A stretch of 64,000 bases of DNA from Sarcocystis neurona. Taxonomy: Eukaryota; Apicomplexa; Conoidasida; Eucoccidiorida; Sarcocystidae. Location of the stretch: positions 4,722,828 to 4,786,827 of the forward strand of contig KL647291.1 of assembly GCA_000727475.1 (NCBI GenBank). The letters are read 5' to 3'. The notes beneath the pieces are model-generated. The model saw only the letters and a program-made list of their open reading frames with translations, was not told the DNA's origin and ran no database searches. Of this stretch, positions 1 through 11,600 are shown in pieces. Every line of letters begins with the position of its first letter. Within the stretch, counting starts at the first letter, position 1. A program made the translations under genes and the position numbers.

Positions 1-1063
1 GAGACGGTGCTACGCCTACAGACGTACACGTGTATGCTTACCGCACAAGTAGGAGCCTGCAGGTGAAAAACGCATGCCAACATGCATACAGATGTACTCG
101 CAATGAAGAACCGCTGCTCCACAGCAACGGCGAGAGGACAGATTGTACAAACGTACAATCTCTTCACGACAGGCATCTGCGCGCATCTGCGTGCGGCGTC
201 CGCACCTTACTGCAGCACTTCTGGATATGTCTCCGGATGTGTGTGAACGCACACGCATGTCTGTATAGATGGACGTGCGCGTAGTCACGCTTGTACGAAT
301 GGATACGAGGGCACACTTGGATGCACGTACGCACATGCCTACGCACGTGCGTACGTGTGCACTTGTTCTGCGGATTCTTTGGATTCGTGGCTGGATGCTG
401 CATCGCCTTCAACGCGGTCGTTACGCTTTCTCCTGCAGGCACTTCGATCAACCTTCTCAAAAGAAGCTGGTATTAGGGGGCTGTCGATAGTGCTATTTCC
501 TGGTCGCACTGTTGTTCGTGCCCTAGTGTCCTGCACCAGCTGCTGGTGCCGGTGTAACTCCTGTCGAGAGCAGGCCCTGCGGCAGGCTTCTTCCTTTTTC
601 TCGTTCGTGCAAAGCACTGACTGTCACAAGAAGCGTCTCGTGGCCAGTCAGTGGTGCTGCGGCTGCTGCTGGTGTGGAGGCCCCCTCTTTCTTCCCTTAC
701 TTGCAGGTTTATCGCCGCCACAAGGGTCTAGTTGTTAGGCGCTGCTTCTTTTCTTTGCCCTGCATCGCCCCTTCGACTGTAGCGAAGTTTATTGGTATGC
801 AGCAGCTCCTCGAGAAGCAGCACACACAGTGCAGAACCTGCTGTGGCTGCTCCCGCAGCTGCTGCTCAATTCGGCAGCCCATTCCCTCTTACTGCCCCTG
901 AACCTCGGCGATGTGCTGCTGTTGCACAACTTACCGATGGTACTAGGGGTGTTGTAGCTCGTCCATGTGTAGCCAGCCCGTGCCGTTTTTGCTGTGCTGG
1001 TTGTCGCTGTGTGCCACGGACATCTAGCCCTGCCCGACGGAATTCCTTGCCCCTCTACGTACT

Positions 1064-1500
1064 ACCCTTCTGCTGCTGCTGGTGTTGCTTTTTGCTATTG
1101 CTGCTCCTGTCACTGTACTGTTCGTGAGCCCGTCACTGAGCTGCTCCTCCTACTGCGCTCTCCTGCGGCTCTCCTCCTGCCAGTGCTGAGCGGCTCTGCG
1201 CCTGTTGCAGCTATCCTACTGAGCCTTCACTGCGGGTGCTGTCATGCTCGTGCTGCTCTGCTGCCGGAGAAGCACCTGCCGCTGCTCTACTGCTGCTGCG
1301 CTGCTGCCGGAGTGGCGGTGCTGCAGTTACTGCGACTGCTGCGCTAACACTCGTCCGCTGCTGGTGCTGCCGTTGTGCTGTTGTAATGCTTTGCTGCTGC
1401 TGCTGCTGCTGCGGCCGTGTTGCGGCGACTGCTGCTGCTGCAGCAGCTGCGGCCGTGTTGCTGCGACTGCTGCTGCTGCTACCGCGGTTGCGGTACCGCT
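1064..1500. repeat. CTG/CAG trinucleotide-rich block
   Basis: Imperfect CTG triplets on the plus strand (CAG on the minus strand), densest at about 1385-1490, where runs of six or seven CTG units occur. Such blocks recur through the first 50 kb in exons (as CAG on the sense strand) and in introns. Read on the minus strand the block would give Gln, Ala and Ser runs, so an exon of a minus-strand gene is possible. Confidence 0.7.
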
Positions 1501-2541
1501 GCTGCCGTCGAAGGCCGACACGTCGTGGTGAGCACACCTTTAAACTCGGTAACGTTAGACAACGCTTGGCTGGAACGTGTGCCTTCGCGTTCCTCTTCTT
1601 CACGGTTCTTTCCTCTATTTTTCGCGACGTGTGGAGCTCTCTGGTGTTGTTCCACAGCTGCTGTTCTCTCGTGGCTGCGGGTGTGTGGTTTCTTTTTCGT
1701 TGTCCACAACTCTGTCGTTCTCTGCCGTACTGCGCCCTCCACAGCGGCACGCGACAACTGTCTGAAAAGCATTAGAGTTATATTTCTCCCCTTTTATTAG
1801 TAGCCGTAGCATCTCTCTGGACCCTTCCTGAACCCCTGCGATCGCCAGCTCGCTCCTGTGGCGTAGCGGGTGCACGGTATTTCCTGCACCGAGAACGCCG
1901 CTTTTGTGCCCGCAAAAAACCGTGACCCGCTGCGAGGTAAAACGCTCTCCCTCCCGCTACGCCTGCAGTCCTGCTGCTGCTGCTGTCCTTCTCCTCCTAA
2001 CGTGTAGTCACTCCTCCCAGCAGCAACAGCAAGAACTCGAGAACCAAGCCGCTTCGTTACCGCCACCGTGGAGGTCAAGCCGCGGCGGATAGTGTGCGAG
2101 TCTGCCCTCTCGTAGCAGGGAGAGGCGGCGGGCGCAGCGCCACAGCGTGCATGCGGACTCGCCCTAATTCTTGCAGATGGTTCAGCAGTAGAAACAACAG
2201 TCACACATCAGTTCTACTGGTAGCAGTTGCCGAGAATCCTCCGTCACTCCCCTCTCTGTGCCGCTTTACACCGTACAGCAAGCCCTGCAGCTGTTACTCG
2301 GAGCGCTCGCCGCCGGTACTGTTTACGTCCGATCTTCCCTTGCGCGTACCCTGCAGCTGCTTTCCTTGTCTGCTGCGCTTTCTGTTGCGACTTCTGTCCC
2401 ACTCTTCTGGCTGCCGCCTGTACCATCTCTCTTGCAGCCCCTGTCTCTTCATCCGGTGGTGCGCTGGTTCGCTCCTGCTCCTTCCTCTGTGTCCCCTGCT
2501 ACCGGGTCTATACTTCTGCTCGCCCTGCCCTCGCTTTTTGA

Positions 2542-3099
2542 CTGAAGAGTGTTTGTTGCTCACTCTGCTCGTCCCTCTCACGTGCTTCCGGAAAGCCGCT
2601 ATCGCTGCAAGACGTCGGTGCTGCTGCGGAATCTGGACCACCCGCAGCAGCCACAGCAGCCTCGGTAGCGTCGCCCGCAGTAGACGCAGCTGGAGGGACG
2701 GCAGGTGCGGCCTCAGCAACAGCAGCGACAACAGCGGCTGCGGCGGCAGAAGCACAGGCAACAAGACAGCAGCCGTCCAGGCGTGACGTGCCCTTGGCGC
2801 CGGAGCAGGTGGCCGCTCGTGGGTGGCCGCAGACTCAGACAGCAGCATCCGCCTCGCCTTTCTTGCCAGACAACAGACAGGATGCTGCAGCAACTGCTTT
2901 CCGCACGTGCTGCACGTGGCCCTCTCCGCGGCGCGTCGCGCTACGCTGCTTCTGTTGTTGCTGCTGGTGGACCCGTCCCCACCAAACTGCTGAGGCTGCT
3001 TCCGCGTGCACCTGTCGCAGCAGCAGCACTCACAACGAGGAGACTCGCTTCACCAGCTGCAACCCTCCCCGCAGCAGAAAGAAGACGTTCTGCGGCTGA
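2542..3099 (+). CDS. Alanine-rich open frame, possible exon of an unrecognised gene
   Basis: This frame is open from just after a stop at 2539-2541 to a TGA at 3097-3099, about 185 codons. Its middle part is very rich in Ala and Thr (around 2640-2770), followed by a Gln/Arg-containing stretch. That composition resembles the low-complexity coding exons further along the window. No conserved domain, start codon or convincing splice partner is visible. Triplet repeats keep several frames open here by chance, so this may not be coding. If real, it would be a 3' part of a plus-strand gene lying upstream of the E2 gene. Confidence 0.15.
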   Translation: MKSVCCSLCSSLSRASGKPLSLQDVGAAAESGPPAAATAASVASPAVDAAGGTAGAASATAATTAAAAAEAQATRQQPSRRDVPLAPEQVAARGWPQTQTAASASPFLPDNRQDAAATAFRTCCTWPSPRRVALRCFCCCCWWTRPHQTAEAASACTCRSSSTHNEETRFTSCNPPRSRKKTFCG

Positions 3100-3289
3100 G
3101 TTGGACTGCTGCTGCTCCTGTGGCACGTCGCTTCTGGCCCACCGACCTCACCCCCGGCTCCCCTTCGCTGCGCTCTATCTGCAGGTACGGCAAACGTCTT
3201 CCTTCCACTCCTCTGCTGAGCTGCTGCCGGTGATGTCCTCCTTTCTGGCGAAATTCGTGCCTCTCTGCTGCAGCACTCTGCTGCTCGGA

Positions 3290-4160
3290 CACACTCACGT
3301 ACACGCGCACACACGTGTACTTCTTACATCCTGGCGCATACACATACATATCTACACACATGCGTTCATAGATAGAGACGTACACTCATCCACACATACA
3401 CACGTAGATATATATATATATACACTTATACCTACATACTTGCGCAGGCTATCTGTACACGCGTACGTCTACACTTCCACTTGTTGGATACATTCATATG
3501 CATATACATATGTATAGATGTGCTGCCGTGGACACTCAGACATTGCTGTTGAGGCGATGAGGCTAACAAGAATTAGCAGATAACCCGCGCCGACGAAGGA
3601 AACATTGGCACGCTCATGCTGACCACCAACGCAGGACACACACCTGCCTGCTGCAGCTGGAGCCTCAACGGATGACCCGGCAACACACTCACTCATACCT
3701 CTCATTTCGCACGTACGCGCGTTTGTGTATTGTCACCGACTTGCAACTCTGTCCCTCCTACTACACATGTATCACACGTAGAAACAAATATAATACGCGT
3801 ACACGTGTGTATGCACGTGTCGTCTCTCTCTCTGTGTGTGCAAATATATATCGTAACCAGAAGCATACACACCTGTGTGTGTGCATGGTCTCGTATCTGT
3901 TTCGTCATCTAGGGTGAACTTCCTCTCTCTATATAAGTATATGCATATGTATGTTGTAAGTAGGAACACGCATGCGTGTGTATGTACGTGTGGCGTCTCA
4001 TACTCATATATTACTGTGTAGACGTGACTCTGTATATATACACATTTACATGTATATGTATACGCACAACAAGAATCATATTCATATGGTCGTATGTGTG
4101 CATGTGCATGTCGTCTCATATGTGTATATACAGGTGACATTTCTACTGGGTCGTGTACGT
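3290..4160. repeat. TA/TG/CGTA microsatellite tract
   Basis: Long run of degenerate TATA, TGTG, CACA and ACGTACGT units, with short pure TA runs (for example about 3408-3422). Similar tracts occur at about 5040-5400, 6840-7250, 9030-9130, 10250-10430, 39430-39690 and 41310-41640. They fill introns and spacers and are not coding. Confidence 0.8.
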
Positions 4161-4400
4161 ATACGTAACTCTCTCTGTGTCTGTCCCTGGTTTTACTCTT
4201 TGCTTCCTTTTCTCTGCGTTGATTGAGTCACTCTTCGTCAGACGTGCACACGCACGTGAACGTGTGCATTTCACGGGCGTGCTGCTCAGGTGCGTTTCTT
4301 CCTGAAGTAGTGCACGCGTCCGCCTTCCGTTGAGGCGAGCGCTCGTGCGTGTACATCCACCTTCATTTTTTGTAGACACAGCTGTGCCCCTTGCCCCTAC

Positions 4401-5607
4401 GTGTCTCACGTAGACGCAGGATCTACGTTTCTGCGTCGCGGCGGCACTGGGGACCTGGCCCCGGAGTATATACCAGCAGGAGCGGCAGCGACGCGCCTTA
4501 GGCAAGCAGCAGCGGCAGCAGCAGTATTTTCTCCCCACACACAAGAAACGTTTGTCGCGCAGAGGTTCGTAGAGTCTTCCGGAGTTGCCAGGGGCGCACG
4601 CAGAGACGAGCAGCACGATGCCGGCGCCCGTGTGCGCCGACACCGGAGCCGCAGCACATCTGCAGATGCTGCAACAGAAGAAGCAACAGCAGCGGTGCTG
4701 CGCCTGCTATCGCGCCGCTGCTGTAGCCAGCTGTGGGCGCAGGCCCATGGGGTTTGCCGGCCTCATCCTGCGCCTTGGTGTCTGCGTCTGTCAGCCGCTG
4801 CCCTGCTGCGTCTGTGACTGCCGCACGAGAGTCGTTCAACTTCCGCCGCTCCTTGAATTTTTCTGCCTACGTGTGCGGGTCGTGCCGTCCTTTGTGCGTA
4901 GACACGGCTGCGGATAAAGGGAGGGCATATCATATGCAGACATGCACACGTAGACAGGAGGAAAACTGAGAAAAAGAAGGAGAGGAAAATAGAGGAGAAA
5001 CAGAGAGGGAGAGATACAGAGAGAACTGTCTATATACGTGTGTCTGAGGATACGTATGTATAGTTGTATCTCCGTATATGCGTATATATACAGAGAGAGA
5101 TATCCGTGTACATTCATACCGACGTTGTATCTCCGTATATGCGTATATATGTAGAGAGAGAGATATCCGTGGATATTCATATGGACGTTAAACTTGAAAT
5201 GTATACGCGTGCTACATGCGCGGATTGTTGCTGTCTCATTTCCCTTCTTGTTGGCAGTTAGAAGATCCCCAAGACACAGATTACTTGAACATGCATATGC
5301 ATGCACATGTATACGTGTAGAGATAGAAACACGTATATATCTTTGCGTATGTCCACGTGTGTGTGTCCACATATGTGTATAGACGCATGCATATACTCAC
5401 GTGGAAAGTAACTTCTCGTACACGTGTAGATGTGGCTGTTTTCTACGAGAGGAACAGAGAGAGGGAGAAGGGGACACAGAAAGGCAGACAGAGAGAAGGT
5501 GCAGGCTTGCCCTTTGTGTATTTATGTGCGTGGTCTCGCGGTAACCGTCATCGGTAGAGCCTTCTGTGCTGCAGACAGCGCACAGCGAGAAGGCTGACAA
5601 TTTTCAG
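4401..5607. other. Unassigned stretch upstream of E2; may contain its first exon
   Basis: Bases 4470-4740 are CAG-rich, 4950-5030 and 5440-5510 are purine-rich, and 5040-5400 is microsatellite. The E2 gene needs a start codon and mitochondrial presequence upstream of 5608, ending in a codon phase that leaves one base to be supplied by the 5608 exon. An ATG at 4618 opens a basic, Ala/Cys-rich frame that could encode a presequence. I could not find a splice donor there with the required phase, so the first exon is unresolved. Confidence 0.35.
5063..5186. repeat. Two-copy 61-bp tandem repeat
   Basis: Two adjacent copies, starting at 5063 and 5124, share a core of GTTGTATCTCCGTATATGCG followed by TATA, a GA-rich run and ATATCCGTG. 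They differ at a few positions, such as TATACAG versus TATGTAG. The second copy grades into GACGTTAAAC, which looks like the beginning of a third unit. Confidence 0.75.
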
Positions 5608-8600
5608 GCGTGTCTGTGTGGCTGCTGCGCGGACGCAGAGCCAGCGCGCATACCTCACGCTGTCGGAGAACCGTCTCGCCGTCAAGGAGTTCAAGCTTGC
5701 AGATATTGGCGAAGGTGAGACTCCCAGCCCCAGCAGAGCGGTCATGAGAGCAGCAGCAGAAGCAAAAACAGCAGCGGTAGCGGAGGCAATAGTACACGAG
5801 GCGCTTCGCAGGGCGTGCAGCAGCAGCGGCACCGGGAGGGGGAGGAGGAGGAGGAGCAGCAGTCGCCGCCGCAGTACCACCGCGTCCAGGCGCAGCGAGA
5901 GTCGCAGCAGAGGGCTGCGCGCTGGCAGCGGCAGTCGCGGCGTCCTCAGCAGCAAGGAAGCAGCAACAGCAGTGACCCCGCGCAGAGCCCTTCCCACGCG
6001 TGACCGATCTGTTGGTACATAAGTCTGTTGATATGAGTGAATCTCCTGCCTGCCGTAAAAGGCGCGGTGTCCCTCAAAGCTGCGGCCGTCGACAGAGAGC
6101 CACCCCATACACAAGGAGGCCAAAAAGGACGAACACTACGTCTACACTCTTGAGTCTCGCACAACGATCCACCGGTGTGCATGCGTGCGCGTCTGTTTCT
6201 CGAGGAGGGCGATACCCCACCTAATAAACTTCACCGTGACAGAGACAGAGGGAGACACAGCGCCGTCTAAAGATAGAGGGACAGACGCACACGGGCAGCG
6301 CGCTCGTCTGTGCTGCTGCCCACCCGCAGCAAGAGAGAGAAACACTCACGTACATACGTCGCACACATGCGCACCATGCGTCTGTCCTGCGTACCGAAGA
6401 ACAAAGGCGGTTTGATCGGCACCGGCACTGGGGCCGCATCTGAGCTCTGCGGTAGGGTGGAGGGCAGCACCGTGGCCGAATAGCTCTCTGCGCTCTCTGC
6501 TGCTTTGCATGCGCGGAGGCGTCTTTTCTGCCCCGTACTTCTCTGTGTACCCGTCCCGGTGTTGACTCGCTACGTACGCGTGTGTGTACTTGCAGACGGT
6601 GAAGGGGCCCATGCTGGACCTCGTAACGACCAGGTCCACCTGCCTGCATGCCTGGGTCTCTGTTTCTCGATTTGTATGTGTCTCTAAACGTTCTTCTTAG
6701 CTTTGAAGGAGTCCGCTGCTTGTTCAGTTTTTGCTTCGTCTTCCTGACGCTGTCGAAAGGGGCCGTTGAACACGTCGACAATTCTGCTGCACCTTCCGTG
6801 ACACCTGCTGTGGGAGGGGCTTTTCCTCTGCCACTGCTTGTATGTACATGTGTGTACAGGTATGTATGTATGGATACGTGTATATGTGTCCAGCCACATA
6901 TATATATATATGTGTCTGTGTGTGTGTGCGGATGTATGGGTCTGTCTATGTATGTGTGTCTGTATACGCGTGTATCTTCTTCATATATAGAGAGAGATAG
7001 ATATAGATGTACATGCGTATATGTATGTATGTGTGGATATACCTCTACGTGCATGTAGACGCACGTGTAGATGCGTGGTGCACGTATGTGTGTATGTATG
7101 TGACTGTGTATGTGGATGCGCATGGGTATATATGTAGGTACATTGTGTGTGTGTGTGTACGGTGAATGTTTGTATGTACATATCTGTACGTCTACCCGTG
7201 TTTTTCTATATATACGTATGTGTGTCTCTCTCTATATATAAACACACCTGTATTTGCAGATACGGATGTAAGTGTGTAAGAGTGTGTCCCAGGTGCGTAC
7301 ACGTACCGAGAATAGTTGCGGGGGCGATGAATGACGACGTGGTTCTTCGCCGGTCGCTCAGAGGCACAAACATATATTTGGTGCAGCTATTTCCATGCGC
7401 ATGTACAGGTGAAGCGTCCTCTTCACAGATATATTTATCTGTCTCTTTCTTAGCACCAATGTGTGGGGTTGGCTGACGCACTGCACCTGCGCACGTACAG
7501 ACGCCCCTGTGCGGGGAGACGGGCACACGTACGAGATCTCTTGTGGCAAAAGAAGAACGCGTAGTTTTAGCTGCATGGAGTATAGTGGGCGGAGACCTGT
7601 GATGGCTGTTTGTTGCTACTTCAGGAATTGCTCAGGTGGAACTACTGAAGTGGTACAAGAATGTGGGGGACACCGTCGACGAGGTGCGCCGTCCTCGTGC
7701 TGCGTTCGCTTCTGCTGTCGCTCCTCCCGCCTGAAGCACACTGCGAAGATCTGCTTTCTCTGCAGCCTCTATGCCTGCTGCTGCACTGCCCGCAACTGTC
7801 CCTGCTGCCGCTGCGCTTCGCTCAGCTGTCCCTGCTGCTGCTGGGGGTGCCGCAACTGATGTCCCGCTGCTGCTGCGCTTCGTGCAGCTCTCCCTGCTGC
7901 TGCTGCTGCGCTTCTCACAGCTATCCTTGCTGCTGCTGCGCATCCCACGGCTGTCCCTGCTGCTGCTGTGCTTCCCGCAGGTGGTGTCCTGCCGCTGCTG
8001 CTGCCCGCAGCAGCGGCCCTGTGGCACGTAGCTCTGCGACGTGCTTGGGGACGGGGCGTCTGTTTTTTCCGCTGTTGCTTCTGCTTCTGCTTCTCCGTCT
8101 CCTTTGTGGCTGGGTGCTGCGCTTCTTCTGAGTTCTGCTGCTGCGCTCCGCGCTCACGCTGCTGATGTTGCGCGGCTCCTGCTGCGCACCTGGCCAGCAC
8201 GACTGCCACTGCTGCTGCTGCTTCTTCTGTTTCTTCGTCTTGCGCTGCTGGTGGTGCTGGTGAGGCGGTCTTTTCAACTTTGCTGCTGCTCCCCCCCGTC
8301 TTGCCGCTGCTGCCCACCTAGGAACCCTTATGTTAGCTGTACTGCTGCTTCGTTTTCTACACACTCTTCGCTGCTGCTGGGAGGGACTGCTCATCTTCTG
8401 TAGCTGTTGCGTCCGCTCCTGTTTCTGCTGCGGCAGGCCTGCCTGCTGCTGGTTCACGTTCGCGTGCTGCTGCGGTTCTGCTGTTGCCTGGGTGTGTGCT
8501 GCTGCTGGTGCGCTGCTGTTACTGCTGGACGTGTCGCTGCTGCTGACGCAGATGGAAGACGTGTGTGAGGTTCAGTCGGACAAGGCAGCGGTGCAGATCA

Positions 8601-11600
8601 GCAGCCGCTTCAGCGGCAAGGTTGTGAAGCTGCGCCATCAAGTAGGCGATTTCGTCCGAGTGGGGAGCCCCCTGATGGATATTGAAGTGGACGAAGACGA
8701 AGCGTCTCCCTCTCACGAACACCCGCAGCAGCAGGACGCCGAGGAACAGCGACAGGAACCGCAGTACCCCGTGAGCCTTGCCATATGCTTCGCAAGATAT
8801 TACTGCCTGGGAAGTACTCTCCCGTAGCTATTCTACGAAATGGTGCGCATGCGTGCGTGGCGTTAACAGGTCCTCCTGTTCTCCCCAAGACGCAGAAGAG
8901 AAGCCTCAGATGTCACCTGCATGCAGCGAGTGTGGACAGGTGCGGTCCTGCTGCTTCCGACAAACACTTGTTCTCTTCCTTCTTCCCTTCTAACCGGCGC
9001 GCATGCCTGTGTGGAAGGTAGACAGGTGGACAAGTATACATATATGTGTATATACATACCGGGATACACATATATATATATATAAAGACATGTGTATACG
9101 CATATATATATATATATATATATATGGATAGCACTCGAGCGTCTCTCTCTTTGGGTCCCCCCCTATCTGTCTGCCTCCGTGCTGTTTCTGTCTTCTCTCC
9201 TTCTTTCGTTTTTCTTCTCTTTGTTGTCTTCCTCCCCTTTCTCTTCTCATTTTCTCTCTTCTCATTCTTTTCTCTTATGTCCCTTCCCCGTTCGTTTTTC
9301 TCTTCTCCTCCTCCCTCTCTTCTGTCTCTTGTCATTCTGCCGCTGTCCTGCTGTCTTCGGTCTTTCCCCCCCCCCTGTGTGTGTCTCTCTGTTTATGTGT
9401 CTTCTCCCCCTTTTGTCCCGAAGTCCGTCCCCTCTCCCCGTGTCGGTCGCTCTCCCCGTCCCGCGAGATGCGTGTCCCTTTCTCGCTGTCCTGCGTCTCT
9501 GTTCGTGTGTCTTCGTCTTCCTCGGTGACCGCATGTTAAGTGCGTTTGTGCTTGTCTGGCCCTCGCTGTCCCGGTCCCCCCTCTGTGACAGCCTGTGTGT
9601 CTCCCCGTGCGTATGTCTCGCACCCCTCCACGCGACCCTGTCTCCCTCGCTTTGGCGTCTTTGCCGCTGCAACCCACATGTGGCTTTCCGTTTCCCGCGT
9701 GTGTGTGTGCACTGGCTGCTTGCGTCTTGGGGGGGACGGGGCAGCAGGCAGCAGCCGCAGGAGACGAGACAGGGGCGGCAACAAGAGAAGGAAGCAGCAA
9801 CAGCAACGTGGCTGCAGCGCCAGCGACCCGGCGACTCGCCAGAGAAAAAGGGGTCGACCTTTCCTGCGTCCGAGGCACCGGTCGCAACGGGATTATCACG
9901 AAAGACGACGTTTTGAATTACCTGCGGACCGCAGACCAAGGCAGCGGCGGTCCTGCTGCTGCTGCGTCTCGTCCTTCTCACCTGCAAGGGGAGGGGGCAA
10001 CCCCACCTCTGGGTGCTGACGCGGACGCTGCTGCACGAGCCGGCACGCACGAGCAGCAGCCGCAGCACCACGTGCACCAGCGCCCGCTTCCATCGGGAGA
10101 TCGAACAGGGCAACGTGAAACGAAAAAAGTTCTTTTACGGGGATTCTCTCGCGCCATGGTCAAGGTACGTCCGCCGCCCTCTGCATCCTAAGAGGGTTAC
10201 TTCGTCTCGTTCTTCCAGATAATATGCTGCATGCAGCCGTTTTGTCTGCCACTCATGCCTCTACACCTGCATGTAAGTACATTTCACTTACACACATGTA
10301 AAAGTATACACAAGCATACTTACATACGCGTACGCACAGAGGTCCACATACCTCTACTACATAGCCTTACAGGTACGGGTATGAATATACGTACGTAGAA
10401 AAAGAATTCTCTACTTAGTAGACGTAGATATAGCTTCTTGCCTCAAATAATACCTCCCAATATTAAGAATCACTGGGACACATTAGTTTGCTGTGGGCGG
10501 GCCAACGGACGTAGCAGTAGTAGTAGTAGTGGAAGACGTGGTGACTCGTGCAGCAGTTGTGAGGAAGAGAAGCGTCAGGTGGCATGCAGAGTCTCTGCCG
10601 CAAAAGTGGGGAGAGCAGCAGCGACGGTTTGAACGCGACAGCCGTCAGAGCCCTGGTGGCCGTGGCGGAGCAGCACGTGTCTGCTGCTACTGCTGCTGCA
10701 GGGGCGCGCGGCATTGCTGGCAGGTGTGCTGCAGTGGCTCTTCGGTGGAAACGCAGCGGCAACTCGAAGACCATGCGAGCCCCTCGGACACCTGGTAGCG
10801 ACTCCCAGCACACGGCAGCAGCAGGGAGGCTAAGAGACGGGGAACTTTCTTTATGGAAGGTTCATTCTGCAGTCATCGCTAGGCACGAGACACTGACGAC
10901 AGTCCCAGGAACCGCAGTTCAGCTGCTGCTGTTTGTTTTCCTGCGAAATGGTCGCTGTGCGTGTGTACGTACAGCCCGTGGGGAGGAGGGAGCGCCGCAC
11001 GCAGTAGAAACCAACCGCAGCGCACCTGCTGCTTCCCTCAAAACAGAGCAGCTGCTGAAGTAGAGGAGCGAAGAAACGAAGGTTACTTGTCGCTCTTTGT
11101 GTGGAGCGTTGCAGCTGCCCTTGCTCGGCTTCTGACCCGCAGGCCAGCTCTCGTGTCGTCGCTTCTGTTTATATGCGGTTCCGTCGCACGGCTACGCTTT
11201 TGCCGTACGTTGACCCGCAGTGCTGTACTCCCTTGTCATTTCTGTTTCTGCGGAAAAGTGCCTGGTACAGGTGGTTCCGTCTATGTGCTGTGTGTGACGA
11301 CGTCTCAACTTCTCGTTCTTTTTTCCTGTGCCGCTCCTGGCGCTCCGGCGCGCGCGGTTCACGAGGTATTCGCTTCCCGTGGGGCGCGGCATCGGAAGAA
11401 CTTGCATCAGCAACTGAATTGCAGTTCCTGGGACCGTCGTTAGTATATGGTGCCTAGCGGTGATTCGACAACAACGTTTCCATAGAGAGGTCCGGCTTGT
11501 AGCCTTCCTGCTGTGCGTTGGTGACATGTGGTGGGGGTCGCGACCCGCTCGTCTTCCCTGTTTTGCTGCCTCTGCATCGGCCATCGCGTGGTAGCAGCAG

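Larger units (their letters stand above)
1..4400. other. Repeat-rich stretch, no recognised gene
   Basis: Both strands have many open frames, but these are by-products of CTG/CAG triplets and TG/TA repeats, and I recognise no domain. Bases 660-1510 are CTG-rich on the plus strand and 2540-3100 contain an alanine-rich frame. Bases 3290-4160 are TA/TG/CGTA microsatellite. The CTG-rich part could be an intron of a plus-strand gene or coding sequence of a minus-strand gene (read as CAG); I cannot decide between these. Confidence 0.5.

Noticed and set aside
1064..1500. Regularly spaced short repeats as a possible CRISPR array
   Set aside because: They are simple trinucleotide repeats without distinct spacers, in a eukaryotic genome.
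1211..1775. Overlapping 179-codon frames on both strands rich in Ala, Gln, Leu and Cys
   Set aside because: CTG/CAG triplets contain no stop codon in any frame, so long overlapping frames are expected by chance; no domain or splice context supports either strand.
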